Shown here: one piece after another, positions 1 through 6,019 of the stretch
Position numbering within the stretch: position 1 is the stretch's first letter
How the letters are laid out: each line of letters starts with the position of its first letter
From: Actinomycetota bacterium
GTDB taxonomy: Bacteria > Actinomycetota > Actinomycetes > JACCUZ01
Length of the DNA: 8,023 nucleotides
NCBI GenBank assembly: GCA_030841195.1
Contig: JAVEDA010000044.1
Location: forward strand, 1 to 8,023
Reading direction: 5' to 3'
Position numbers and translations under genes: made by a program
The notes under the pieces: generated by a model
The model's database searches: none
What the model saw: the letters and a program-made list of their open reading frames with translations, nothing else
Told to the model about the DNA's origin: nothing

Positions 1-973
1 CGGCGATCGCGAACCACGGCGCAGGGTCGACGTGCGACACCGGCTTGCGGTCGGTGGCGGTGCAGAACAGCGACCAGCGGAGCAGCGCCTTCATGGCCCA
101 CGGGAAGTAGTAGTGCAGGGACGTGATCGCGACGTCCGGGCAGGCGTTCGCGTAGTCGATCGGGTGCACCTCCGCGCCCTTCACGAGCGTCTCGCAGGAG
201 TTGAACTCCCAGCGGAAGAAGGCGTTCACGATCCGGCCGATCGACACCACCTCCGCGCCGACCTCGGGGGAGAGGAAGTCGTGCGACACCGAGTAGCGGG
301 CGTGCATCGGCTGGTCGGGGTCGAAGTTCATCACCATCGTCTCGGCGCCGATCGACAGCGACCGGGCGAACACGTCGTACCCCTCGACCGATGCCTGCAG
401 GTGCATCAGCATCTCGCCCGACTCGTCGTAGGCGCGGTGCAGGCCCGCGGCGTCCTTGATCCGGGAGACCCCGACCCAGGCGCCGCCGTCGTACGGCTTC
501 ATGAACAACGGGTAGCCGACATGCGCAGCCACCTCGTCGAGGTCGAACGGCCGGTTGTACCGCTCGGCAGTGAATGCGTACTTCGCGTGGTCCAGCGGGT
601 TCTTGTACGGCACCAAGACCGTGGTGGGCACCTTGAGGCCGAGCCGGATCATCGCGCAGTAGGCCGCGTGCTTCTCCATCGCCTGGAAGGTGAACGGCGA
701 GTTCAGCAGGTACACGTCGTCCATCAGCGCGACCTTCTTCAGCCACTCCCGCGGGTGGTAGTACCAGTACGCGAGGCGGTCGATCACCAGGTCGTACGAC
801 GGTTCGTAGCGCAGGTCGAAGGGCTCGACGGTGATGCGCTCGACGTCGAAGGTGTGCCCGTTGCCGGCCCCGTCCTCGACCCGCCCGGTCCGGCGGACGA
901 GGTGCTCGAAGACGCTCGGCCAGTCGTTCTCGGTGCCGAGCAGCAGCCCGATCAGGTGTCGGCTGTCCGTCAC
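1..973 (-). CDS. ATP-grasp domain protein (ligase-like), C-terminus beyond window
   Basis: This reading frame is open from a GTG at 973 to the window edge (324 codons) and has no stop, so the C-terminus is cut off. The start is supported by a GGAAGGA ribosome binding site 7 bases upstream and by a promoter further up. The protein reads as an ATP-grasp enzyme, a fold that usually activates a carboxylate as an acyl phosphate and joins it to an amine or thiol. An N-terminal pre-ATP-grasp region (about 1-125) is followed by FMKPYDGGAWVGV (157-169), with Lys159 as the likely nucleotide-binding lysine. A late acidic/Asn segment, WEFNSCE (255-261), resembles the Mg-ATP site, and PIDYANACPD (271-280) follows. 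No signal peptide is visible, so it should be cytoplasmic. The substrate is unknown. The same-strand esterases at 3964-5780 are possible pathway partners, which is inference. The family call is fairly sure; the reaction is not. Confidence 0.85.
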   Translation of the reverse strand, partial: MTDSRHLIGLLLGTENDWPSVFEHLVRRTGRVEDGAGNGHTFDVERITVEPFDLRYEPSYDLVIDRLAYWYYHPREWLKKVALMDDVYLLNSPFTFQAMEKHAAYCAMIRLGLKVPTTVLVPYKNPLDHAKYAFTAERYNRPFDLDEVAAHVGYPLFMKPYDGGAWVGVSRIKDAAGLHRAYDESGEMLMHLQASVEGYDVFARSLSIGAETMVMNFDPDQPMHARYSVSHDFLSPEVGAEVVSIGRIVNAFFRWEFNSCETLVKGAEVHPIDYANACPDVAITSLHYYFPWAMKALLRWSLFCTATDRKPVSHVDPAPWFAIA

Positions 974-980
974 GTGGTCG

Positions 981-987
981 TCCTTCC
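981..987 (-). promoter_or_regulatory. Ribosome binding site of the ATP-grasp gene
   Basis: On the minus strand GGAAGGA lies 7 bases before the GTG start at 973. It is the clearest Shine-Dalgarno sequence in the window and fixes that start codon. Confidence 0.7.
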
Positions 988-1002
988 GCCGGTGTAGTCC
1001 GG

Positions 1003-1031
1003 ACCCTATGGCCGCCCCGCAGCGGTGTCGA
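1003..1031 (-). promoter_or_regulatory. Predicted housekeeping promoter of the ATP-grasp gene
   Basis: Read on the minus strand, TCGACA (1031-1026, one mismatch to TTGACA) is followed by a 17-base spacer and TAGGGT (1008-1003), a typical actinobacterial -10 box. Transcription would start near 996 and give a leader of about 23 bases that includes the ribosome binding site. The same 77-base gap carries the opposing promoter of the CorA-like gene. Confidence 0.55.
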
Positions 1032-1038
1032 CAGCCCC

Positions 1039-1044
1039 TACGCT
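1039..1044 (+). promoter_or_regulatory. -10 box for a leaderless CorA-like mRNA
   Basis: TACGCT ends 6 bases before the GTG at 1051, the spacing expected if the transcript begins at the start codon itself. No ribosome binding site precedes the gene, which agrees with leaderless translation. No -35 element could be recognised. Confidence 0.45.
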
Positions 1045-1050
1045 GGCGGG

Positions 1051-2037
1051 GTGGACGTGTGGTTCGTGTCGGCCGCCGGTGCCGAGCAGCACGACCTCGC
1101 CGGGCTGCCCGAACTGCTGGCACGCGAGGACGGTTTCACCTGGGTGGACGTCCCGGTGTACGACGACGCGGCGCACGAGGTGCTGCACGGCACCTTCGGC
1201 TTCCACGAGCTGACCCTGCGGGCCTGCCGGGAGCGCAACCACGTCCCGAGCACCCACGCCTACCCCGACTACCTGTTCCTCGTCCTGCTTGCGCCCGAGA
1301 CCGGGGCCATGGGGCACGTGCACCTGATCGAGCTCGACCAGTTCATCGGACGGCGCTTCCTGGTCACCGTGCACGGGCCGATCAACCCGGCCGTGCCCCT
1401 CGAGCGCGCCCTGGTGGAGACGGCTGCAGGGCTGCGCCGGATCGAGGAGGGCCGGCTGCGGCCCAAGACGCCGATGGACCTGTCCTACGCGATCGTCTCG
1501 GCGCTGGCTCGCCGGCAGTACGCCGCGGTCGGGGTCGTGGCCGAGAAGGTCGCGGGGCTCGAGCAGCGGGTGATGGTGGACGACTTCCGGCACCCGGAGG
1601 CGCTGCTCGAGGAGATGTTCCTGGTCCGGCACGAGCTGCTCACGGTGCGCACGATGGCCGCGCAGTGCCACGACATCTACGGCCGGGTGACCGCGCTGAC
1701 CGGACGGGCGGTGCCACCGGAGATCCAGCCGCTGCTGGCCGACCTCGGCGACCAGTTCAACCGGGTCCGCAACCTCAGCGACGGCGAGAAGGAGTTCCTG
1801 TTCGGCGTCATCGACCTCTACCAGACCCGGGTGGCCACCCGGATGACCGTCGCAGTCGAACGGCTCGCCGTCCTCGCGGCCGTCACCCTGCCGGTCACGG
1901 CTGTCGCCTCCGTCTACGGCATGAACGTGATCGTGAATCAGCACACCCACGTCCCCCAGCTGCTGCTGGTCCTCGCCCTGATGGTGGCGATGAGCGCGAC
2001 ACTGCTGCGCTGGACCAAGCGACAGGGCTGGTGGTGA
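1051..2037 (+). CDS. CorA-family divalent cation transporter
   Basis: The 328-residue product is a CorA-like membrane channel, a family that takes up Mg2+ and sometimes Co2+ or Ni2+ as a homopentamer. It has a long soluble N-terminal part (about 1-255, with charged helices towards its end) and two C-terminal membrane helices at about 272-290 and 304-321. The family's signature YGMN is at 289-292, at the end of the first helix. The loop after it reads VIVNQHTHVPQ rather than the MPEL-type loop of classical CorA, as in the divergent actinobacterial branch. The C-terminus, KRQGWW, is basic and cytoplasmic as expected. The GTG at 1051 is chosen because a -10 box ends 6 bases upstream and the frame is coding-like from there. 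The gene is divergent from the ATP-grasp gene and 21 bases upstream of the HipA-like gene, which has its own predicted -10 box. Ion specificity cannot be read from the sequence. Confidence 0.9.
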   Translation: MDVWFVSAAGAEQHDLAGLPELLAREDGFTWVDVPVYDDAAHEVLHGTFGFHELTLRACRERNHVPSTHAYPDYLFLVLLAPETGAMGHVHLIELDQFIGRRFLVTVHGPINPAVPLERALVETAAGLRRIEEGRLRPKTPMDLSYAIVSALARRQYAAVGVVAEKVAGLEQRVMVDDFRHPEALLEEMFLVRHELLTVRTMAAQCHDIYGRVTALTGRAVPPEIQPLLADLGDQFNRVRNLSDGEKEFLFGVIDLYQTRVATRMTVAVERLAVLAAVTLPVTAVASVYGMNVIVNQHTHVPQLLLVLALMVAMSATLLRWTKRQGWW

Positions 2038-2045
2038 CCGCGCCC

Positions 2046-2051
2046 TAGGCT
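2046..2051 (+). promoter_or_regulatory. -10 box for a leaderless HipA-like mRNA
   Basis: TAGGCT lies in the 21-base gap between the CorA-like stop and the GTG at 2059, 7 bases before that start. There is no Shine-Dalgarno sequence. This suggests the kinase/DUF3037 pair can be transcribed independently of the transporter gene. No clear -35 element was found. Confidence 0.45.
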
Positions 2052-2058
2052 GGGCCTC

Positions 2059-2832
2059 GTGCTCCCCGAGGTGACGGCGACCCGCTACGTCACGCCGTTG
2101 CGCGAGGGCGGTTCGCTGCCCGGCCTGATGGAGGCCGACGACCTCGGCACCTACGTGGTGAAGTTCCACGGCGCCGGCCAGGGCCGCAAGACGCTGGTGG
2201 CCGAGGTCATCTGCTCGCGGCTGGCCCGCGGACTCGGGCTGGACACGCCGGACCTCGCGGTCGTCGACGTCGATCCAGGCCTGGCGCCCTATGAGCCGGA
2301 CGAGGAGGTCCAGGACCTGCTCCGCGCCAGCCCCGGCGCCAACCTCGGGGTCGACTACCTACCCGGGGCGCTCGACGTCGACGCCCGCACGGTCGACCCG
2401 GTCCTGGCCGCCCGGATCCTCTGGTTCGACGCGCTGATCGGCAACGTCGACCGGTCCTGGCGCAACCCGAACATGCTGCTGTGGCACGGCCGGGTGCACC
2501 TGATCGACCACGGCGCCGCGCTGATCTTCCACCACTCCTGGACCAACCTCGAGGCCTCCGCCAGCCGGCCCTACGACGCTGCCGCGCACGCGCTGGCCGG
2601 CACCGGGCCGGACGTGGATGCGGCCGACGCCGAGCTGGCGCCTCTGGTGGGCACCGACCTGGTCGAGGCCGCCGTTGCCGACGTACCGGATGAGTGGCTG
2701 GCCAACGAGCCGGGCTTCGCGTCGACCAAGGCCGTTCGGGCCGCGTACGTCGGTCAGCTGACCGCCCGGCTCGCGGCCCGCGAGTCGTGGGTTCCGAGCC
2801 TTCGCGCCCTGCGGCGAGAGGCCGCGTCGTGA
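2059..2832 (+). CDS. HipA-family kinase-like protein
   Basis: The 257-residue product matches the short HipA-related family (HipA_2 type), about half the length of the classical persistence kinase HipA and without its N-terminal subdomain. Visible kinase features are VVKFHG (33-38) with Lys35 as the probable ATP-anchoring lysine, GNVDRSWRNPN (128-138) resembling the catalytic loop with Asp131 and Asn136, and LIDHGAAL (148-155) with Asp150 as the probable metal-binding aspartate. The His found in the DRH motif of HipA is a Ser here. HipA itself phosphorylates glutamyl-tRNA synthetase; the target here is unknown, and no HipB-like DNA-binding antitoxin is adjacent. The GTG start sits 7 bases after a -10 box. 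The stop codon overlaps the start of the DUF3037 gene, so the two are probably translationally coupled. Family assignment is confident; a toxin role is not shown. Confidence 0.87.
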   Translation: MLPEVTATRYVTPLREGGSLPGLMEADDLGTYVVKFHGAGQGRKTLVAEVICSRLARGLGLDTPDLAVVDVDPGLAPYEPDEEVQDLLRASPGANLGVDYLPGALDVDARTVDPVLAARILWFDALIGNVDRSWRNPNMLLWHGRVHLIDHGAALIFHHSWTNLEASASRPYDAAAHALAGTGPDVDAADAELAPLVGTDLVEAAVADVPDEWLANEPGFASTKAVRAAYVGQLTARLAARESWVPSLRALRREAAS

Positions 2833-3218
2833 GCCGGGTGCCGTTCGAGTACGCGGTGCTGCGGGTTGTGCCCAGGGTCGACCGGGGCGAGTCGATGAAC
2901 GCGGGCGTGCTGCTCTACTGCCAGGCGCGCGACTTCCTCGGGGCCCGGGTCCATCTCGACGCCGACCGGCTGCGAGCCCTCGACCCCGCTGCCGACCCCG
3001 CCGCCGTGGAGCACGCGTTGCGGACCGCGGCGGGCGTCTGCGACGCCGACCCGTCGGCCGGCCCGGCGGGGGAGGAGGACCGGGGGCGGCGGTTCCGCTG
3101 GCTCACCGCGCCGCGCAGCACCGTGGTGCAGCCGGGGCCGGTGCACACCGGTCTCACCGACGACCCCGAGGCCGACCTGGACCGCCTGCTCGAGCGGATG
3201 GTCCTGCCGCCGAGCTGA
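2829..3218 (+). CDS. DUF3037 family protein
   Basis: This is a small soluble protein of 129 residues. The N-terminal pattern FEYAVLRVVPRVDRGESMNAGV (two overlapping stretches, 6-16 and 12-26) and the C-terminal segment RFRWLTAPRSTVVQPGP (88-104), followed by a Leu/Asp-rich helix, are typical of DUF3037. The family has no established biochemical role that I know of. The start was set at the GTG at 2829 because it forms a GTGA overlap with the HipA-like stop and directly precedes the conserved N-terminus. An in-frame ATG at 2694 would force a 139-base overlap with the kinase gene and adds an Arg-rich stretch unlike the family. Tight coupling to the kinase suggests the two products act together, perhaps as kinase and partner, which is inference. 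The gene ends 18 bases from the convergent DUF4328 gene. Confidence 0.85.
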   Translation: MSRVPFEYAVLRVVPRVDRGESMNAGVLLYCQARDFLGARVHLDADRLRALDPAADPAAVEHALRTAAGVCDADPSAGPAGEEDRGRRFRWLTAPRSTVVQPGPVHTGLTDDPEADLDRLLERMVLPPS

Positions 3219-3220
3219 GA

Positions 3221-3251
3221 TCGACCACCCAGACCGTCAGGTCCAGGTCGA
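3221..3251. terminator. Possible bidirectional hairpin at convergent gene ends
   Basis: TCGACC (3221-3226) can pair with GGTCGA (3246-3251), and inside it GACC (3232-3235) pairs with GGTC (3240-3243) around a four-base loop. The imperfect stem spans the 18-base gap between two convergent stop codons and the last codons of the DUF4328 gene. There is no T-tract on either side, so termination is only suggested. Confidence 0.25.
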
Positions 3252-3923
3252 CTCGCGAGCCTCTACCAGCCGGTCCTGGGTGGCGCTGACGGCTCGCACG
3301 ACCCGTGCCCACGCGAGAAGTGCGGCGAACGACGCCACCGCGACGAGCAGGTCGACGCGTGGATGGACGCCGCCGAACTGGGCGGAGACGCCGCTGAGCA
3401 CGGCGTAGGCGACCCAGCAGCCCCACCAGACCGTGGTGGACCCGGCCGTCGAACCGTCCCCGACCCCCTCGGCCGTCACCTTCCATACGTCATCGACGAT
3501 CCGCTTCGGGAAGAACAAGCTGGCCACGGGCACGATCCAGCCGAGGTAGGCCCAGTGCGCCCCGTGGTCGAGCCCGTACGGGTCCAGGTCCTTGGCGTTG
3601 CGGCGCACAAGGAGCAGCCAGGTGCCAGCCAACGGAAGCTGGGCCAGCAGCAGAACTGTGCGCAGGCCGCCCAGCATGACGTGCGCGACCGCCGGTGCGG
3701 CAGCCTCCCCAGCCGCCGCGGCGGCACCGAAGGCGGTCAGCACGCTCCCCAGGTCGACCAGCGTGACCATCGCCGACAGCACGAGCACGGGGACGACGAG
3801 TCCCGTGACCCGGCGGAACCGGACCGGCGGCTTGTCCCACGTGCCGGCCGGAGCCGCTGACGGCGTTGGCACCCCGCCGGGCAGAGGCTGCGGTGGCCTC
3901 CAGATGTCCCCGTCGGTGGTCAT
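3237..3923 (-). CDS. DUF4328 domain membrane protein
   Basis: The 228-residue product begins with a Pro/Ala-rich cytoplasmic tail (1-35) followed by about five hydrophobic segments near 40-65, 82-106, 122-140, 164-183 and 189-211. The block AHWAYLGWIVPVASLFFPK (122-140), followed by IVDDVWK, is the conserved core of DUF4328, a family of actinobacterial integral membrane proteins of unknown function. I take the ATG at 3923, 40 bases after the esterase stop, where the typical low-complexity proline-rich N-terminus begins. The same frame stays open to 4109, but that would overlap the esterase gene. A weak GGGGA may serve as ribosome binding site. No separate promoter is evident, so the gene probably rides on the esterase transcript. 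Its task in that operon cannot be inferred. Confidence 0.82.
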   Translation of the reverse strand: MTTDGDIWRPPQPLPGGVPTPSAAPAGTWDKPPVRFRRVTGLVVPVLVLSAMVTLVDLGSVLTAFGAAAAAGEAAAPAVAHVMLGGLRTVLLLAQLPLAGTWLLLVRRNAKDLDPYGLDHGAHWAYLGWIVPVASLFFPKRIVDDVWKVTAEGVGDGSTAGSTTVWWGCWVAYAVLSGVSAQFGGVHPRVDLLVAVASFAALLAWARVVRAVSATQDRLVEARESTWT

Positions 3924-3963
3924 GCATCCCCGTCGACACCAGGGGCGACAGTCTGAAGCCGAG

Positions 3964-4707
3964 TCAGACCATCCGGGACAGGTGATGAGCGGCCTGGCGC
4001 TGCCAGGACGACCAGTCGTGCGGGACGTCGTGCCCCCACACGTCGAGCTCGTGCGGGATCCCCTTGCTGGCGAGCAGGGCGGCGAAGTCGCGGGTGCTCG
4101 GCAGCGCACCGGTGGGGTCGACCTCCCACGCGCCTTGCCCGACCACGAGGGTCAGGTGCAGGTTGCGGCGCAGCCAGTCGAGGTGGTCGCCGTGCAGGTT
4201 CGCCACGTACTCGGTGGGGTTGTGGAAGTACGAGGCGTCGCCGCGGTCGCCCCACGCGTGCCAGCGGGCCGGGTCGTAGGAGCCGGACAGGCACAGCGCC
4301 CGCGGGAACACGTGCGCGTGCCGCAGCGCGATGTTGGCCGCGTGGAAGGCACCGAGGCTGCAGCCGAGGGTGGCGATCGGGTTCAGGCCGCCGCTGTCGT
4401 CGTGGATGTAGGGCACCACCTGCTCGGTCACCCAGCGCTCGTACTGGTCGTGGCGCGCGGCCCGCTCCTCCAGCGGCAGCGACCGGTCCGACCAGGTGGC
4501 GTCGTCGGCGGAGTCGACGCAGTACAGCTTGAGCCGGCCGGCATCCAGCAGGAACCGGACCGCGTCGACCATGCCGTTGTTCTCGAAGTCCCAGGCCCGG
4601 CCGGCCTCGGAGGGGAACACCAGCACCGGGCTGCCCCAATGGCCGTAGCTGACGACCTGTCCGCGGAAGCCGCTCGCTGGCGAGGTGAGCTCGTCCGTCT
4701 TGGTCAT
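3964..4707 (-). CDS. Alpha/beta-hydrolase esterase (COG4947-like)
   Basis: The 247-residue product is a single-domain alpha/beta hydrolase similar to the predicted esterases of COG4947. The nucleophile elbow is GCSLG (115-119) with Ser117. Near the C-terminus WGHDVPHDW (224-232) supplies the likely catalytic histidine, His230 or His226, and Glu195 or Asp197 after strand LTLVVGQG are candidates for the acid. Early motifs VLVFPSEAG (28-36) and the Asp/Glu-rich cap near 65-82 also fit the family. No signal peptide is seen, so it is predicted to be cytoplasmic. The ATG at 4707 overlaps the stop of the upstream esterase as ATGA, a sign of translational coupling. The substrate could be an ester, thioester or acyl-peptide; nothing in the sequence decides this. 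It may act in sequence or as a complex with the neighbouring esterase. Confidence 0.87.
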   Translation of the reverse strand: MTKTDELTSPASGFRGQVVSYGHWGSPVLVFPSEAGRAWDFENNGMVDAVRFLLDAGRLKLYCVDSADDATWSDRSLPLEERAARHDQYERWVTEQVVPYIHDDSGGLNPIATLGCSLGAFHAANIALRHAHVFPRALCLSGSYDPARWHAWGDRGDASYFHNPTEYVANLHGDHLDWLRRNLHLTLVVGQGAWEVDPTGALPSTRDFAALLASKGIPHELDVWGHDVPHDWSSWQRQAAHHLSRMV

Positions 4708-5780
4708 CCGACGTCCCGGCGGGCGACCTCGTTGAGCAGCCCCGTCAGCCATGGGTGGAACGCGTCCCGCCAGGCGGTGTAGCTGTGCACGTCGCGCACC
4801 TCCCGCAGGGTTACGTCGTAGCCCTGCGCGGCCAGCGCCCGGGCCATGATGCGGTTGTTGGCGAGATTCTCCTCCAGCGAGCCGCAGGTCATCACCGTGG
4901 GGACCGGTGCCGGGTGCGCGCCGGCGCGCAGCACCTGGTCGACGCTGCGGACGACCCGGTCGTAGCGGGCGAACCGACTCTCGTGCTGGTCGTGCCGGGG
5001 GTGGAAGAACGAGCCGGACTGTAGGAACAGCGCGTCCAGGCAGCCGGCGCTCTGGCGCTGGGCGTGCAGCATGGCCAGCGCACCCAGGCTGGCACCGATG
5101 CCCACCACGGACGTCGTGGCCACCTCTGTCCGCAACCGGGGGAGCGCCGCCAGGCACAGGGCCCGGGTGTACGCGCCGTCCGCGGAGTACCGCTCGTCCC
5201 GGTGACCCGGGCCCAGCAACGCGGCCCGCAGCGGCGGCAGCGCACCGGACCAGACCAGGCTCGCAAGGTACGACGTGAGGCCGGCCAGCTCGTCGTACTC
5301 AGGCCCGTCGTGCACGAGCAGCAGCGGAGCGGGCACCCGGTCGCCGAGTCCGTCCGGTGACCAGAGGGTGACCGGGAGGCCGTCGGTGAGCGAGCGCGAC
5401 CCGATGGTGAGCTCTCGTCGCCGTCCGGCCGGCCCGGGCCGAGCCAGCCAGGCCGGCGGCTGGTACCCGCGGAACTCGAGCACCGACTTCTCGCCGAACG
5501 CCCCGGGCACCCGCAGCGGGTTGGCCGGGTCGGTCACGAACCGGGTGGTGCCGTCGGCCTCGGTGACCTGGAACAGGTACTCCATCCGGTCCACGTCCGG
5601 CCGGTCGAGCTCGAGCACCCAGGCCGTCCCGTCGTGGGCGAGGTCCAGCCGGTCGCCCGGCACCCGGACCTCTTGGTAGAGCCGCACCGCGGTGAGCTCG
5701 TGCTCCGGATCGGCCAGTCGGAAGGTCACGATGTGCTCGGTGACGGTCGGCCCCGGGTCCAGGGTCGGCTCGGCGGGCAT
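4704..5780 (-). CDS. Enterochelin esterase-like alpha/beta hydrolase
   Basis: The 358-residue product has two parts. An N-terminal beta-rich domain (about 10-105, containing the DPANPLRVPGAFGEKSVLEF region at 84-103) resembles the Ig-like domain of enterochelin esterases. A C-terminal esterase D-type alpha/beta-hydrolase domain (about 120-355) follows. The nucleophile elbow is GASLG (229-233) with Ser231. CGSLEENLANNR (299-310) is the characteristic loop following the acid strand, and VHSYTAWRD (331-339) provides His332 as catalytic base. Members of this family cleave ester bonds in siderophores or other acyl compounds. There are no siderophore genes or secretion signal here, so an iron role is not supported. 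The ATG at 5780 lies 6 bases after a TAGGGT box and has no Shine-Dalgarno, pointing to a leaderless operon mRNA that continues into the second esterase. Confidence 0.87.
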   Translation of the reverse strand: MPAEPTLDPGPTVTEHIVTFRLADPEHELTAVRLYQEVRVPGDRLDLAHDGTAWVLELDRPDVDRMEYLFQVTEADGTTRFVTDPANPLRVPGAFGEKSVLEFRGYQPPAWLARPGPAGRRRELTIGSRSLTDGLPVTLWSPDGLGDRVPAPLLLVHDGPEYDELAGLTSYLASLVWSGALPPLRAALLGPGHRDERYSADGAYTRALCLAALPRLRTEVATTSVVGIGASLGALAMLHAQRQSAGCLDALFLQSGSFFHPRHDQHESRFARYDRVVRSVDQVLRAGAHPAPVPTVMTCGSLEENLANNRIMARALAAQGYDVTLREVRDVHSYTAWRDAFHPWLTGLLNEVARRDVG

Positions 5781-5786
5781 CTCGCA

Positions 5787-5792
5787 ACCCTA
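5787..5792 (-). promoter_or_regulatory. -10 box for the leaderless esterase operon
   Basis: On the minus strand TAGGGT is separated by 6 bases (TGCGAG) from the ATG at 5780. The spacing would place the transcription start at the A of ATG. It repeats the arrangement before the CorA-like and HipA-like genes. A convincing -35 element was not found. Confidence 0.5.
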
Positions 5793-5884
5793 GAACGAGG
5801 GTGGGGCCAACCAGAGGACCAACTCGGTGGTCCGCCCCCTCGTGGCGCCCAGCCGGCGTCCCTGCCGTGGATGCACCTCGTGGC

Positions 5885-6019
5885 CTACGGCGTGCTCTCG
5901 GTGGTCAGCCTGATGGCCCGCGAGACCGCGCACCGCAGCGCGACCTCGGACGGGCACGTGAGCGGGGCCCGCAGCGCCTCCGGGTCGGCGAAGAAATGCG
6001 GGTCACGGCGGCCACCCTG
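5885..6019 (-). other. Open, coding-like segment in frame after the radical SAM stop
   Basis: Directly after the radical SAM TGA (6022-6020) the same frame stays open for 44 codons to a TAG at 5887-5885. Nearly every codon ends in G or C and the product, which includes DPHFFADPEALRAPLTCPSE, has ordinary protein composition. It has no ATG, GTG or TTG start of its own. It could be a decayed C-terminal extension, a remnant of a lost gene, or chance in high-GC DNA. The plus strand has a competing open frame here. The rest of 5781-6019 holds only the esterase -10 box. Confidence 0.25.

Noticed and set aside
32..997. 321-codon plus-strand open frame opposite the ATP-grasp gene
   Set aside because: Its translation is Arg/Val/His-rich and matches no family, while the opposite strand encodes a clear ATP-grasp protein with a promoter and ribosome binding site.
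1006..2169. 387-codon minus-strand open frame across the CorA-like gene
   Set aside because: Biased shadow translation rich in His, Gly and Arg; the plus strand has a full CorA-like protein with membrane helices and the GMN motif.
2694..2828. Earlier ATG for the DUF3037 gene
   Set aside because: It would overlap the kinase gene by 139 bases and adds an Arg-rich stretch; the GTGA overlap at 2829 matches the conserved N-terminus.
3924..4109. N-terminal extension of the DUF4328 protein to 4109
   Set aside because: It would overlap the esterase gene and encodes Cys/Arg-rich sequence unlike the family; the ATG at 3923 fits the usual Pro-rich start.
3592..4782. 396-codon plus-strand open frame across the DUF4328 and esterase genes
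   Set aside because: It crosses two well-supported minus-strand genes and has no recognisable domain.
4708..5157. N-terminal extension of the second esterase to 5157
   Set aside because: It lies inside the first esterase gene in another frame and has Arg/Pro-rich shadow composition; the ATGA start at 4707 fits family length.
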